From positions 953,405 to 1,017,404 of the forward strand of contig NZ_FPKO01000009.1 in the NCBI RefSeq assembly GCF_900119385.1: a stretch of 64,000 nt of DNA, in the 5' to 3' direction. Numbering within the stretch: the stretch's first letter is position 1; every line of letters begins with the position of its first letter. Of this stretch, positions 25,345 through 36,223 are shown piece by piece. The notes beneath the pieces are model-generated. The model had not been told where the DNA came from, ran no database searches, and saw only the letters and a list, made by a program, of their open reading frames with translations. The translations under genes and the position numbers were made by a program. Source of the DNA: Thermophilibacter mediterraneus (lineage in GTDB: Bacteria; Actinomycetota; Coriobacteriia; Coriobacteriales; Atopobiaceae).

Positions 25345-25412
25345 GCCGACCGCACACACCCTTCATCTTGGCCCCGTGGGACCACCTGAAGTTGAAGGTG
25401 TGCGCGGTCGGG
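25345..25412. repeat. 68-nt palindromic element, family 1, copy B (opposite orientation to A)
   Basis: Arms GGCCGACCGCACACACC and GGTGTGCGCGGTCGGG with a 35-nt middle. Arm asymmetry (ACCCTTC left, GAAGGTG right) makes it the reverse of copy A. A and B therefore bracket the four-gene arsC-like to thioesterase unit in inverted orientation. In 25413-25662 there is also an 18-bp direct repeat GTGCGTTTGGGGCGGGCT at 25578 and 25611, and no gene. Confidence 0.88.
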
Positions 25413-25662
25413 TGGAGTAGGGTCGGGGCTCCGGTTCCGGAACGGCGGGCCGGCGGTGCCCGCGAGGGAGGAGGTCAGCGCCGACGTGCGGATCGGAGCT
25501 CAAAGCGTGCGCTTGGCGCGGGCCTTCTCGCGGCAAGGGCGATAGCCCGTCCCTTGCGCACGGTTCTGCTGGAGATTCCGTGCGTTTGGGGCGGGCTATC
25601 TTCTGGAGCGTGCGTTTGGGGCGGGCTGGGGAATGCGGCGTCGCCCGCCGCCTCAGTGCTCC

Positions 25663-26847
25663 CTAGGGCAGCGGCGGGAGCTGCTCGGGCATGTCACCCA
25701 CGAGCGGGCGCACGTAGCGCAGCAGCTCCTCGGTGACGCCCATCCCGTCCTCGGTGATCCACTCTGCGGGGACGTGGCGCACCTGGTTGGCAACGGAGAG
25801 CACGTCGATGAGCTTGGTGCGGACCTCGTACGGGTCGTCCGCCACGCGCTCGAGCGCGCACATCTTGACCGTCTCGCCGTCGAGCGCGGCGCGGGTGCTC
25901 GTGCCGCCGAGCATGTACGCCTCGTTAAGGTCGGTGCGGCTCACGACCTGGCTCGCGCAGCGCTGCAGCGTCGAGAGCTCCACGGCGCGCGTCTTGCAGC
26001 CCAGGCGCTCCTTCGTGACCGAGGCGAGGTAGCGCCCCGTGCCGGAGAGCGTGGCCAGGTGGCCGAACTCGTCGACGCCTGCGCCGGGGGCGGCGAGCTC
26101 GGCGTAGAGTCGCCCGTCGGGGGTTCGCACGCCCTCGCTCACGCCCACCACCACGGTGTTCTTGCTCTTGAGCAGGCCGGCAAGCCGCTCCATGAGCACG
26201 TCCTCCACGAGCGGGACCTCGGGCAGCAGCACGAGGTCGGGGTTGGCGAGCGCCGAGGACGCGGCGAGCCAGCCGGCGTCGCGCCCCATGATCTCGACGA
26301 AGGTGACGCTCTTGAGGTCGTAGACGTCGGCATCGAGGGCGAGCTCGGCCGTGGAGGTGGCCACGAGGCGCGCCGCGCTGCCGAAGCCGGGGGTGTGGTC
26401 GGTGCCCACGAGGTCGTTGTCGATGGTCTTGGGGATGCCGATGAAGCGGATCTCGCTCCCGACGGAGCGGCCGTAGTCGCCGAGCTTGGCGATGGTGTCC
26501 ATGGAGTCGTTGCCGCCGATGTAGAGGACGCAGTCGGCGCCCGCCTCGGCAAACCGACGGAAGAGGTCCTGGTAGAACGGCTCGTTCTCGGCGGGCTGGG
26601 GGAGCTTGAAGCGACAGCTGCCGAGCCAGCTCGCGGGGGTCTGCTTGAGCAGGGAGAGGCTCCGGGCGTCGGGCAGCACCTCGTCGAGGTCGACGGTCCT
26701 CCCGGCGAGGAAGCCCTGGATACCGTACCGCATGCCCGTGACGCGCGCCCCCACCGAGCGCGCCGCGGCCACCACGCCGGCAAGGCTCGCGTTGATTGCG
26801 GCCGTGGGTCCGCCCGACTGTCCCACCAGCACGGTCTTCTCGCTCAT
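25663..26847 (-). CDS. pfp: PPi-dependent phosphofructokinase
   Basis: 394 residues; GGGAGCG before the ATG. Phosphofructokinase signatures: 'VGQSGGPTAAINASL' (8-22), 'YIGGNDSMDT' and 'IPKTIDND'. Asp in the GGNDS motif and Lys in PKTIDND are the residues that mark pyrophosphate rather than ATP as phosphoryl donor. It catalyses the reversible fructose-6-P to fructose-1,6-bisphosphate step of glycolysis. Enolase is the next gene on the same strand upstream, separated by hairpins. No other glycolytic gene is adjacent. Confidence 0.92.
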   Translation of the reverse strand: MSEKTVLVGQSGGPTAAINASLAGVVAAARSVGARVTGMRYGIQGFLAGRTVDLDEVLPDARSLSLLKQTPASWLGSCRFKLPQPAENEPFYQDLFRRFAEAGADCVLYIGGNDSMDTIAKLGDYGRSVGSEIRFIGIPKTIDNDLVGTDHTPGFGSAARLVATSTAELALDADVYDLKSVTFVEIMGRDAGWLAASSALANPDLVLLPEVPLVEDVLMERLAGLLKSKNTVVVGVSEGVRTPDGRLYAELAAPGAGVDEFGHLATLSGTGRYLASVTKERLGCKTRAVELSTLQRCASQVVSRTDLNEAYMLGGTSTRAALDGETVKMCALERVADDPYEVRTKLIDVLSVANQVRHVPAEWITEDGMGVTEELLRYVRPLVGDMPEQLPPLP

Positions 26848-26938
26848 TGAGACGCTCCCTTCGTAGGATTCCGGTCCCTAGAGCATAGCGCATGGCGGGT
26901 TCGGGTCGATTCGCTCGGGGGCGAGAGGGGCGACGGCC

Positions 26939-27024
26939 CCGGTGGCGCGGCGGCGCGAGGGGATCGGCCCCGCGCCACCGGCCACCTCACCGGGGCGGGC
27001 GCGGACGCGCGCCCCGGCGAGGTG
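26939..27024 (-). terminator. two consecutive hairpins after enolase
   Basis: The stem at 26983-27024 pairs CACCTCACCGGGGCG with CGCCCCGGCGAGGTG. A second at 26939-26981 pairs CCGGTGGCGCGG with CCGCGCCACCGG. They start about 20 bp beyond the minus-strand enolase stop. Confidence 0.65.
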
Positions 27025-27044
27025 ACGGCCCCCGCTCTGCCGCT

Positions 27045-28367
<1,323 letters not shown>

Positions 28368-28377
28368 TTACCAGTTA

Positions 28378-28397
28378 AGTATACCCAAGTAAACTTG
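28378..28397 (-). promoter_or_regulatory. enolase promoter -10 with overlapping dyad CAAGTTTACTTG
   Basis: On the minus strand a TATACT-type -10 (28378-28383) is preceded immediately by the perfect dyad CAAGT-TT-ACTTG (28386-28397). A repressor bound there would cover the -10/-35 spacer. The regulator is unknown. Confidence 0.5.
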
Positions 28398-28409
28398 TTC
28401 TAGACCGGG

Positions 28410-28461
28410 AATGTGACAGCGGGGACGGAGCGGTGACAGGTGCTACGTCCCCGGTGTCCCA
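28410..28461. repeat. GGGGACGG-type palindrome, family 3, copy 1
   Basis: AATGTGACAGCGGGGACGG...CGTCCCCGGTGTCCCA. It matches the reverse complement of 30021-30069, so the two copies flank the PurF-like gene in inverted orientation. The GGGGACGG/TGTCAC vocabulary resembles REP sequences handled by RAYT transposases in other anaerobes (recalled knowledge). Confidence 0.75.
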
Positions 28462-28597
28462 TCGGCGTCCCACGGGTTGTGCGATTTCGGAAAGGTTGCA
28501 GATGCCGTCCCATGGTTCTTCTCGGCATATATACTTGTGCGGTTACTGGGAGCGGAGGGCTGCTTGGGGGGCGGCGCCGCAGGACGGGGAGGTACGC

Positions 28598-30019
28598 ATG
28601 GGAGCGTTCTTTGGCGCGGTCTCGCATCGTGACGTCGCACTCGACGTGTTCTTTGGCGTCGACTACCACTCGCACTTGGGCACGCGCCGCGCGGGCATGG
28701 TGTCGTGCCGCCCGGGCGGGGGGTTCAACCGCCAGATCCACTCCATCGAGAACACGCCCTTCCGCACCAAGTTCGAGCACGACCTGCCCGAGCTCTCGGG
28801 CACCTGCGCCATGGGCTGCATCTCGGACGCCGACCCTCAGCCGCTGCTCGTGCGCTCCCACCTGGGCGTCTACGCGATCTCCACGGTGGGTGCCGTCGCC
28901 AACGTGGACGAGCTCGTCGAGCGCTTCGAGAGGGACGGCCACCAGTTCATGGCCACGAGCTCGGGCGCGGTGAACATAAACGAGCTCATCGCGGCGCTCA
29001 TCAACACGCAGGGCAGCATCGTCGACGGCATCCGCTACGCCCAGGACCAGATCGAGGGGTCGCTCACCCTGCTCATCATGACGGAGGGCGGCGAGCTCAT
29101 CGCCGCGCGCGACAAGATGGGCCGCCTGCCCGTCCTCATCGGGCGCGACGACGACGGCTACTGCGTGACCTTCGAGTCGTTTGCCTACGGCAAGCTCGGG
29201 TACGTGGACGAGTACGAGCTCGGGTCCGCGGAGATCGTCAAGATTTGCGCCGACGGCTACGAGACCCTCTCCCCGGCGAGCGACGAGATGCGCATCTGCG
29301 CCTTCCTCTGGGTCTACTACGGCTACCCCAACTCCACCTACGAGGGCGTCAACGTCGAGGTCATGCGCTACCGCAACGGCGCCATCATGGCCCGCGAGGA
29401 GCGCGCCCACGGCTTGCTCCCCGAGGTCGACTGCGTCGCCGGCATGCCCGACTCGGGACTTCCGCACGGCATCGGCTACGCAAACGAGTCCGGCGTGCCG
29501 CTCGCGCGTCCGTTCGTGAAGTACACCCCCACCTGGCCGCGCTCGTTCATGCCGGCTAACCAGGAGGTGCGCAACCGCGTCGCCAAGATGAAGCAGATCC
29601 CGGTGCCCGAGCTCATCCGCGACAAGCGCCTGCTGCTCGTCGACGACTCCATCGTCCGCGGCACCCAGATGCGCGAGACGATCGACTTCCTGCGCGACAC
29701 GGGCGCCGCTGAGGTCCACATGCGCTCCGCGTGCCCGCCGATCATGTACGGCTGCAAGTACCTCTCGTTCTCGCGCAGCCGCTCCGAGTACGAGCTCATT
29801 GCCCGGCGCAAGGTCCGCGAGCTCGAGGGCGACGAGGGCGAGAAGCACCTCGACGAGTACGCGGACGGTCGCAGCGAGCGCAGCCGGTGCCTCCTGCGCT
29901 CCATCTGCGAGGAGATGGGCTTCGACTCGCTCGAGTACCAGACGCTCGACGGCATGCTCGAGGCCATCGGCATCGACCGCAAGAAGGTCTGCACCTACTG
30001 CTGGAACGGCAGGGAGTAG
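28598..30019 (+). CDS. PurF-like amidophosphoribosyltransferase paralogue lacking N-terminal Cys
   Basis: 473 residues; ATG behind GGGGAGG. Class II amidotransferase fold at the start ('DYHSHLGTRRAGM', 22-34; 'ENTPFRTKF'), PRTase domain with PRPP loop 'LLLVDDSIVRGTQ' (345-357), and a C-terminal 'CTYCWNG'. A true PurF begins Met-Cys after processing; here the protein starts 'MGAFFGAVSH', so the glutaminase nucleophile is missing. It may use ammonia or make another phosphoribosyl product. Flanked by inverted copies of a palindromic repeat. No pur genes adjoin. Confidence 0.85.
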   Translation: MGAFFGAVSHRDVALDVFFGVDYHSHLGTRRAGMVSCRPGGGFNRQIHSIENTPFRTKFEHDLPELSGTCAMGCISDADPQPLLVRSHLGVYAISTVGAVANVDELVERFERDGHQFMATSSGAVNINELIAALINTQGSIVDGIRYAQDQIEGSLTLLIMTEGGELIAARDKMGRLPVLIGRDDDGYCVTFESFAYGKLGYVDEYELGSAEIVKICADGYETLSPASDEMRICAFLWVYYGYPNSTYEGVNVEVMRYRNGAIMAREERAHGLLPEVDCVAGMPDSGLPHGIGYANESGVPLARPFVKYTPTWPRSFMPANQEVRNRVAKMKQIPVPELIRDKRLLLVDDSIVRGTQMRETIDFLRDTGAAEVHMRSACPPIMYGCKYLSFSRSRSEYELIARRKVRELEGDEGEKHLDEYADGRSERSRCLLRSICEEMGFDSLEYQTLDGMLEAIGIDRKKVCTYCWNGRE

Positions 30020-30020
30020 C

Positions 30021-30069
30021 TGGGACAGGGGGACGGGGGCTTGTCAGCGCTCCGTCCCCCTGTCACATT
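30021..30069. repeat. GGGGACGG-type palindrome, family 3, copy 2 (inverted)
   Basis: TGGGACAGGGGGACGGGGG...CCGTCCCCCTGTCACATT begins 2 bp after the PurF-like stop, and self-pairs over about 14 bp. It may also serve as terminator for the convergent genes on either side. Confidence 0.75.
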
Positions 30070-30073
30070 CTGG

Positions 30074-30988
30074 TCAGCAGTTGCCCACGTAGACGTGGGC
30101 GAGGTGGGCCCGCGCCACCTCGGCGAGCCGGCGGACGTCCGCGACGGGCGTGGGCGGGCGGTCCGTCATGCGCCAGCGCGGGAAGAAGCGCGTGACGTGG
30201 TAGGCGACCTCCTCGCGGCCCCTCCCGCCGTCGAGCCCGGCGAGCCAGCGCGCGATGGCGTCTATCTCGCCCTCGGAGTCGTTCAGCCCAGGCACCACGA
30301 GGGTGGTCACCTCAAGGTGGCAGCGCGGGTCCTGCGCGAGCCGCTCGATCGTGCGGCGCACGGCCCCGAACGAGCCCGGTGCCCCGCCGCACGTCGCGTA
30401 GAGGTCGTCCGAGAAGCCCTTGAGGTCGATGTTCGCCGCGTCGAGAAGCCCGTCGAGCCCCTCCAGCGCCGCCTCGCCCGCGCACCCGTTGGACACGAGG
30501 ACGCTCGCGAGGCCCTCGTCGCGCGCGAGCCGCGCGCAGTCGCGGACGTACTCCCAGCACACGAGCGGCTCGTTGTAGGTGTGGGCGATGCCCGTGACGC
30601 GCGGGTCCCGCCGTCGCGCCTCGACGGCGAGCGCGACCAGCTCGTCGGGCGCCACCTCGCGCCACCCCACGTCCTTCTCGCCCGCCTGCGAGATCTCGAA
30701 GTTCTGGCAGAAGGGGCAGGAGAGGTTGCATCCGTAGCCGCCGACGGAGAGCACGAGCGTGCCCGGGCGCCAGCGGGCGAGCGGCTTCTTCTCGACCGGG
30801 TCGAGCGCGAGCGAGGTCAGGCGGCCGTAGCCGGCTGCGACCACGCGACCGCCCGCGCCGCGCCGCGCGCGGCATGCGCCGAGCGCGCCCGGGGCGAGGC
30901 GGCAGCGACGGGGGCAGGCGTCGCAGACGGCGGTCTCGCCCCCGGCGGTCTCGCCCCCGGCCCGCGCGCCCGGCTCGTCGGCGCTCAC
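30074..30988 (-). CDS. amrS: AmmeMemoRadiSam-system radical SAM enzyme
   Basis: 304 residues from a GTG whose GTGA overlaps the previous stop, chosen because of this coupling. An N-terminal Cys-rich motif 'VCDACPRRCRLAPGALGACR' (21-40) is typical of AmrS. The radical SAM cluster is 'CNLSCPFC' (Cys87, Cys91, Cys94), followed by 'ISQAGEKDVGWREV' and 'TYNEPLVCWEYV'. It acts together with the AmrB and AmrA domains encoded just upstream. The chemistry of this widespread trio is not settled to my knowledge. Confidence 0.93.
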   Translation of the reverse strand: MSADEPGARAGGETAGGETAVCDACPRRCRLAPGALGACRARRGAGGRVVAAGYGRLTSLALDPVEKKPLARWRPGTLVLSVGGYGCNLSCPFCQNFEISQAGEKDVGWREVAPDELVALAVEARRRDPRVTGIAHTYNEPLVCWEYVRDCARLARDEGLASVLVSNGCAGEAALEGLDGLLDAANIDLKGFSDDLYATCGGAPGSFGAVRRTIERLAQDPRCHLEVTTLVVPGLNDSEGEIDAIARWLAGLDGGRGREEVAYHVTRFFPRWRMTDRPPTPVADVRRLAEVARAHLAHVYVGNC

Positions 30989-32418
30989 CTGTGACGCTCC
31001 ACGACGAAGCGCTCCAGGCGCACGCCCGGCTCGTCGAGGTCGATGCCACCCTTGCGCGCCGCGATGCGCAGCTGCTCGTCGACCGTGTCCACGCCGTCGA
31101 GGTCCGGCAGGAGGATCCCGCGCCGCCCGCGGCTCGCGCTCACGATGACGCCGTAGCGACGGCAGTCGAGCTGCTCCGGCCCGTCGACGGGCTCCGGCTC
31201 TCCGAGGACGTCCACGTCGTAGACGAGCTCGGGCAGCTCGTCCTCGCGGACGGGCGAGAAGCGCGGGTCGTGGCAGCCCGCCGAGACTGCGTTCTCGACG
31301 ATCTCCTCGGCGAGGTTCGCACGTGTTGGCGCGATAGTGCCGATGCACCCCCTGAGCTGGCCGTTCTTTGTAATTGAGACAAAGGCGCCCGCACGGCGGG
31401 AGAGCAGCTCGCCCGGCAGGTCCCCCGGGAGCCGCGCCATGCGGCCTCCGCCTCGCACGCGGTGCTCGAGCGAGGCGCGGGCGAGGGCGACGAGAGGGTC
31501 CTCGTCCCGGCGCCTGCGAGCCATGTCGTCTGCATGCCAGCGCTCGTAGGCCTCGTCGAGGGCGCGCTCGGGGGCGGAGCCCGCCGGGCCCGTGGGGGAG
31601 AGGACGGCGACGCCGTACCCCACGCCGAAGGGCCCCTCGTGCGAGAGCAGCTCGGCCGTGACGGGCGTGCGGTCGAGGGCGCCGGCCATGATTTGGAACG
31701 AGCGCAGCCCGCACTCCGCGGCGCGCTCGCAGAGGCCGGGATCGGCCGTGAGCAGGGGGAGGAGGTCTCCGGAGCCGAGCGCCTCGCAGGCGAGCTCGTC
31801 GAAGGCGGGGCCGTCGGGGGAGTAGCCGTAGGGGCCGTCGGGGGAGAGCTTGTGCGAGAGGTCGCCGGAGGCGACGTAGGCCACGCGCCTCTCCAGGCGC
31901 TCCGCCGCGCGCTGGACGAGCTGCCCCATGCGGTAGTGCTCGAGCGGCGAGAGGCCCGAGATGCCCATGCGCACCACGCGGTAGGGCGCGGGCTCCCGCC
32001 CCGCCTCGCGAAGCTCGGCGTAGGCCTCCTGGAGGAAGTGGAGCGGAACGAGGACGCCCCAGTCGAGGTCGTGCTCGCGCTCGCCGCGGGTTCCCGCGGG
32101 CAGGCCCTCCTCGCGCGCGAGGCGCTCGAGCTCGGCGACGAGCTCCTCGTCGTATGTGACGCGCGACCCGTCCGCCGGGTCACCGAACTGCGCGAACGTC
32201 CCGCGCGCCCCGCTGCCCGGAGCGATGTGCAGGTAGTCGAGGTACATGGCCGTATGGGGGCTCGACACGACGACGGTCTCGGGCTCGAGCGCCGCGATGC
32301 GCCGCGCGACCTCCCGGTAGGCGTCCACGGTCGCCTGGACCTCGCGCTCGCGGCCATGTCCCACGCCGGGCACGATCAGCGGTGGGTGAGGAACTGCGAC
32401 GGCAATGACGACGGGCAT
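30985..32418 (-). CDS. fused AmmeMemoRadiSam proteins B (Memo-like) and A (AMMECR1)
   Basis: 477 residues; start ATG with GGAGGTGG upstream. Residues 1-270 are a Memo/LigB-like domain ('AVAVPHPPLIVPGVGHG', 'SSPHTAMYLDYLHIAPGS', 'LDWGVLVPLHFL', 'VASGDLSHKLSPDGPYGY'), whose His residues form a metal site. Residues about 300-477 are an AMMECR1 domain ('GAFVSITKNGQLRGCIGT', 'GCHDPRFSPVREDELPEL'). Gene order B-A-S with a 4-bp overlap shows a single system. A fusion of B and A is one known arrangement. Confidence 0.92.
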   Translation of the reverse strand: MPVVIAVAVPHPPLIVPGVGHGREREVQATVDAYREVARRIAALEPETVVVSSPHTAMYLDYLHIAPGSGARGTFAQFGDPADGSRVTYDEELVAELERLAREEGLPAGTRGEREHDLDWGVLVPLHFLQEAYAELREAGREPAPYRVVRMGISGLSPLEHYRMGQLVQRAAERLERRVAYVASGDLSHKLSPDGPYGYSPDGPAFDELACEALGSGDLLPLLTADPGLCERAAECGLRSFQIMAGALDRTPVTAELLSHEGPFGVGYGVAVLSPTGPAGSAPERALDEAYERWHADDMARRRRDEDPLVALARASLEHRVRGGGRMARLPGDLPGELLSRRAGAFVSITKNGQLRGCIGTIAPTRANLAEEIVENAVSAGCHDPRFSPVREDELPELVYDVDVLGEPEPVDGPEQLDCRRYGVIVSASRGRRGILLPDLDGVDTVDEQLRIAARKGGIDLDEPGVRLERFVVERHR

Positions 32419-32540
32419 GCGACCACCTCCGGGTGACAATCGCGTCAGGTTCACCTGCCACCGTACCCCGCTTGATACCATGTGGCCACGCCGAGCGGGC
32501 AAACTGTCGACTTTTGGTCGCGGAAGGAGCGTGGGGGGGC

Positions 32541-33248
32541 ATGACGGCTGCGCTGATGGCTACAGGAGCGGTTCTCGCGGCGTACGGCGTGCTTATGGCG
32601 CTGCTGTATCCCGCGGGAGGGTTCTTCCTGGTGTGGATCGCGCTGGGCGCGGCGCTCGTGGTCGCCGCGCGCGTGGAGCGCGCGCGGGTCGCGGTGTGCG
32701 CCGTCCTTGCGGCGTGCGCGCTCGTGGCGGGCGCCCTCTGCGCGCTCATCGGGTCGGCGGCCGCGTCGACGCCGCCGGCGGGGCTGGACAGCCTGGTGGT
32801 TCTGGGGGCCGGGCTGCGCGCGGACGGCTACCCGACCGAGACGCTGCGCTACCGCCTGGACGCCGCCCTCGACTACCTGGACCGGAACCCCGAGACCGCC
32901 TGCGTCGTCTCGGGCGGGCAGGGTCCCGGCGAGCCGGTGGCGGAGGCGGACGCCATGGCGGACTACCTCGTCGCGCACGGCCTGGACGAGGGGCGCGTAA
33001 CCAGGGAGGACCGATCGACCACCACGGCCGAGAACGTCCGCAACTCCGCGGGGCTCCTGGGGCGGGACGCCTCGGTCGCCATCGTGACCAACGACTTCCA
33101 CCTCTACCGGGCCCTTCGCATAGCAGAGAAGAACGGTCTTCCCGGCGCGTTTGGCCTGGCGGCACCCACCAACCCGCTCTACCTGCCCCAGGCGACGCTG
33201 CGCGAGTGCGCGGCCCTCGTGAAGGACTTCCTTGTGGGCAATCTGTAG
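32541..33248 (+). CDS. YdcF/ElyC-like DUF218 membrane protein
   Basis: 235 residues; GGAAGGAGC before the ATG. Three hydrophobic segments within the first 80 residues, then the DUF218 domain: 'LVVLGAGLRADGYPTETLRY', 'ACVVSGGQGPGE', 'DRSTTTAENVRNSA' and 'VTNDFHLYRA'. Family members are linked with envelope and peptidoglycan or lipid-carrier homeostasis; the reaction is undefined. Divergent from the AmmeMemoRadiSam genes. Confidence 0.88.
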   Translation: MTAALMATGAVLAAYGVLMALLYPAGGFFLVWIALGAALVVAARVERARVAVCAVLAACALVAGALCALIGSAAASTPPAGLDSLVVLGAGLRADGYPTETLRYRLDAALDYLDRNPETACVVSGGQGPGEPVAEADAMADYLVAHGLDEGRVTREDRSTTTAENVRNSAGLLGRDASVAIVTNDFHLYRALRIAEKNGLPGAFGLAAPTNPLYLPQATLRECAALVKDFLVGNL

Positions 33249-33249
33249 G

Positions 33250-33291
33250 GCGCGGGCGCCCCTCCCGGACCATCGAGAGGGGCGCCCGCGC
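33250..33291. terminator. strong bidirectional hairpin between DUF218 gene and icd
   Basis: A perfect 15-bp stem, GCGCGGGCGCCCCTC with its complement, and a 12-nt loop starts 2 bp after the plus-strand stop and ends 18 bp before the minus-strand stop. Confidence 0.75.
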
Positions 33292-33308
33292 TCAGGTGTC
33301 GCTTCTGC

Positions 33309-34520
33309 CTACGCCGCCTCGGCGTCGAGGGTCTCGCGGATGGCGAGGATGAACTCGCGCGTCCCGAGCGTCTGCGGGTCGGGCAGGCTCGTGATGCGCG
33401 CGAGGTCGCCGGTCATCCTGCCCGCCTCGATGGTGTGGATCGTGGCGGCCTCGAGGCGCCCCGCGAAGTCCACGAGCTCGGGCAGCTCGTCGAGCTCGCC
33501 GCGCTTGCGCAGCGCGCCGGTCCACGCGAAGATCGTGGCGACGGAGTTGGTGGAGGTGGACTCGCCCCTCAGGTGCTTGTAGTAGTGGCGCTGGACGGTG
33601 CCGTGCGCCGCCTCGTACTCGAAGTAGCCGTGCGGGCTCACGAGCACGCTCGTCATCATGGCGAGGCTTCCGAAGGCCGAGGAGAGCATGTCGCTCATGA
33701 CGTCGCCGTCGTAGTTCTTGCACGCCCAGATGAAGCCGCCCTCGGACTTGACCACGCGCGCCACCGCGTCGTCGATGAGGGTGTAGAAGTACTCGATGCC
33801 TGCCGCCTCGAACTTCTCGCGGTACTCCGTCTCGTAGATGTCGGCGAAGACGTCCTTGAAGCGGTGGTCATAGGTCTTGGAGATGGTGTCCTTGGTGGCG
33901 AACCACAGGTCCTGGCCCGTGGAGAGCGCGTACTCGAAGCAGCTGCGCGCGAAGCTCTCGATGGAGGAGTCGAGGTTGTGCTGACCCTGCACGACGCCGG
34001 GCCCGTCGAAGACGTGGACGAGCTCGCGTCGCTCGGTGCCGTCCTCGGCGGTGTAGACGAGCTCGACCCTGCCGGGGCCGTCGATGCGCATCTCGGAGTT
34101 CTTGTACACGTCGCCATAGGCGTGGCGCGCGATGGTGATGGGCTTCTTCCAGCAGCTGACCACGGGGTCGATGCCCTTGACCACGATAGGGGAGCGGAAC
34201 ACCGTGCCGTCAAGGATGGCGCGGATGGTCCCGTTGGGGCTCTTCCACATCTTCTTGAGGCCGTACTCCTCGACGCGCTGCGCGTTGGGGGTGATGGTCG
34301 CGCACTTGACGGCCACGCCCAGGCGCTTGGTGGCCTCGGCGGAGTCGACGGTGACCTGGTCGTCGGTCTTGTCGCGGTTCTCGAGGCCGAGGTCGTAGTA
34401 CTCGGTCTTGAGGTCGACGTACGGGCAGATGAGCTCGTCCTTGATGATCTGCCAGATGATGCGGGTCATCTCGTCGCCGTCCATCTCGACGAGCGGGGTC
34501 TTCATCTCGATCTTGGCCAT
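33309..34520 (-). CDS. icd: NADP-dependent isocitrate dehydrogenase (eukaryote-like subfamily)
   Basis: 403 residues; GGAGGC before the ATG. Motifs: '[14 protein letters not shown]' (11-24), '[20 protein letters not shown]', 'GTVFRSPIV' with the substrate Ser, '[17 protein letters not shown]' with metal-binding Asp, and '[13 protein letters not shown]' in the NADP site. Length and motifs fit the homodimeric class of about 400 residues rather than the E. coli-type enzyme. It makes 2-oxoglutarate for glutamate synthesis. No citrate synthase or aconitase gene is adjacent. Confidence 0.96.
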   Translation of the reverse strand: MAKIEMKTPLVEMDGDEMTRIIWQIIKDELICPYVDLKTEYYDLGLENRDKTDDQVTVDSAEATKRLGVAVKCATITPNAQRVEEYGLKKMWKSPNGTIRAILDGTVFRSPIVVKGIDPVVSCWKKPITIARHAYGDVYKNSEMRIDGPGRVELVYTAEDGTERRELVHVFDGPGVVQGQHNLDSSIESFARSCFEYALSTGQDLWFATKDTISKTYDHRFKDVFADIYETEYREKFEAAGIEYFYTLIDDAVARVVKSEGGFIWACKNYDGDVMSDMLSSAFGSLAMMTSVLVSPHGYFEYEAAHGTVQRHYYKHLRGESTSTNSVATIFAWTGALRKRGELDELPELVDFAGRLEAATIHTIEAGRMTGDLARITSLPDPQTLGTREFILAIRETLDAEAA

Positions 34521-34669
34521 GATGCCTCCGATAGTGACGCGTGGCGTTCGGTCCGGGACGAATGTAGCATGCCGCCGCGACGCCGCGCGTGGCCCCGGGC
34601 AAGTTGAGACGCGCTCGACACAGTGCGCCGCCTCTGGCGCCGACCTCCCCGGCCGCCCCCTGCGGCGCG

Positions 34670-36223
34670 CTAGCCGATCGCCTCGCGAAGCCAGGCGGGC
34701 TGGTCGGAGCTCAGCACGCGCGCGCAGGCGTAGGCGTCCGCGAGCTCGAGCGTCGCCGCGGGCTCGTACCCGTCGGCGGTGACGCGCAGGGCGAGGGCGC
34801 GTCCGTCGCTCGGCACGAGCAGGCGCACCTCGTCGGCGATCGGGTCGTAGGCGGCGGTGGCGACGCGCGGGTTTCTCCTGACCTCGTCGAGCGACGAGAA
34901 GGACGGTGCGGGCAGCGAGGGGTCGAGCGTCATCTGGGCGAGCGAGGCCACGTAGGCCACCGGGCGGACCGCCTCGCCCGCCCTGAAGCCCTCGAGCTGC
35001 CAGGGGATGTCGCCCGTCCCCCTCGCGAGGTCCGCGCTGATGGGCTCGCCGTCGGCGGTGACGAGGCCGGTGTCGAAGCGCGCCGTCGCGCCGTCGGGCG
35101 AGACGCAGAGCGCCCCCTCGGCCCGGACGCGCGCGAAGGTCATGACGAGGTAGTCGCCGAGGATGCGGTTGCCCTCGCCCCACGCCTCTGGGCGCGCGAG
35201 GCTGGCGAGCCGCTCGAGCGCCTCGTCGCGGGAGCCGAGCGAGACCGTCTGCGCGAAGTCGCGCTCCGGGTCGGAGGCCTCGCCCGGGCGCAGGAACGCC
35301 GCCCACGGGCCGCTCGGGTCGGCGACGCCAAGCCCCTCGAGGCCGACCTCGTCCGGCGCCCCGGCGTCGACTTCGGTGAGCGCCCATCGCTTGCCGGCCA
35401 CCGCCCGCGCCGAGCGGCGGAGCGTCACGCGGACCGGCGTGACGCCGTCCGCCTGCAGGTAGCGCAGGGCGAAGGTCACGTTGCTCCGCGTCCCCTCGAG
35501 CGCGCCGGTGGAGCGTGCCACGCGGAAGTCCTCCTCGAGCGTTGCCATGGGGTCGACGTCGTCGGGGAGCACCTGGTAGAGGACGCTCAGCTGCTCGCTC
35601 GAGCAGCGAACGTCCGCGTGGAAGTCCTGTGGCAGGTCGGACTGGGCGCGGGCCGCCACCGCAGCGGTGGTCGCCGGCGCTGCGGCGCCCCTCCCCTCGG
35701 GCTCGGCGGGGGCGGGGGCCTCCGGCTCGGGCTCGGGGACGTAGGTGATGGTGAAGGTGATGGGGGGCACGTGCTCGGGCTCGCGCTCTGCCGGGGCAGC
35801 GACGGCGGGCTCGGGCGCGGGTTCCGGCTCCGGCGCGGGCTCCGGCTCCGGCTCGACCTTGGGTTCGATGTGGCGGGGCTTCACGGGTTTGACGAGCTTG
35901 CCCTTGGCGCGCTTCCAGGGCTTCCCGCCCGCGGCGGGCTTCTTCTCGGACGCGCTGGAGAGCCGCTCGAGCGCGCGGTCGTACTCCTCGTTGGCGAGGA
36001 CCGTCGCGTAGACGTAGCCCTTCTTGAAGACGGTGAGCTTGACGAACTCGCCCAGCTGCTCGCAGAGCTCGCGCATGGTCTCGCATCCTAGGTCGGCCGG
36101 CACGAGCCCGTCCTCGGCGAGCGCCTCCTCGACGCGCGGCATGAGGGTCTGTCGCCCGATCCCGAGGGAGCGCGAGAGAAGCCGGTACAGGTACAGGCGG
36201 TTGCCGGGGGTGATCTTGGGCAT
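34670..36223 (-). CDS. DUF3825-like protein with N-terminal LOTUS-like region
   Basis: 517 residues; AAGGAGAG before the chosen ATG, while an upstream ATG lacks an RBS. Residues 1-95 are helical and basic ('[20 protein letters not shown]', '[20 protein letters not shown]'), reminiscent of OST-HTH/LOTUS RNA-binding domains (tentative). A Pro-Glu-Ala linker at 125-200 is low complexity. The last 280 residues resemble DUF3825 ('[20 protein letters not shown]', '[20 protein letters not shown]'). Possible RNA-related regulator; function unknown. Confidence 0.7.
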   Translation of the reverse strand: MPKITPGNRLYLYRLLSRSLGIGRQTLMPRVEEALAEDGLVPADLGCETMRELCEQLGEFVKLTVFKKGYVYATVLANEEYDRALERLSSASEKKPAAGGKPWKRAKGKLVKPVKPRHIEPKVEPEPEPAPEPEPAPEPAVAAPAEREPEHVPPITFTITYVPEPEPEAPAPAEPEGRGAAAPATTAAVAARAQSDLPQDFHADVRCSSEQLSVLYQVLPDDVDPMATLEEDFRVARSTGALEGTRSNVTFALRYLQADGVTPVRVTLRRSARAVAGKRWALTEVDAGAPDEVGLEGLGVADPSGPWAAFLRPGEASDPERDFAQTVSLGSRDEALERLASLARPEAWGEGNRILGDYLVMTFARVRAEGALCVSPDGATARFDTGLVTADGEPISADLARGTGDIPWQLEGFRAGEAVRPVAYVASLAQMTLDPSLPAPSFSSLDEVRRNPRVATAAYDPIADEVRLLVPSDGRALALRVTADGYEPAATLELADAYACARVLSSDQPAWLREAIG

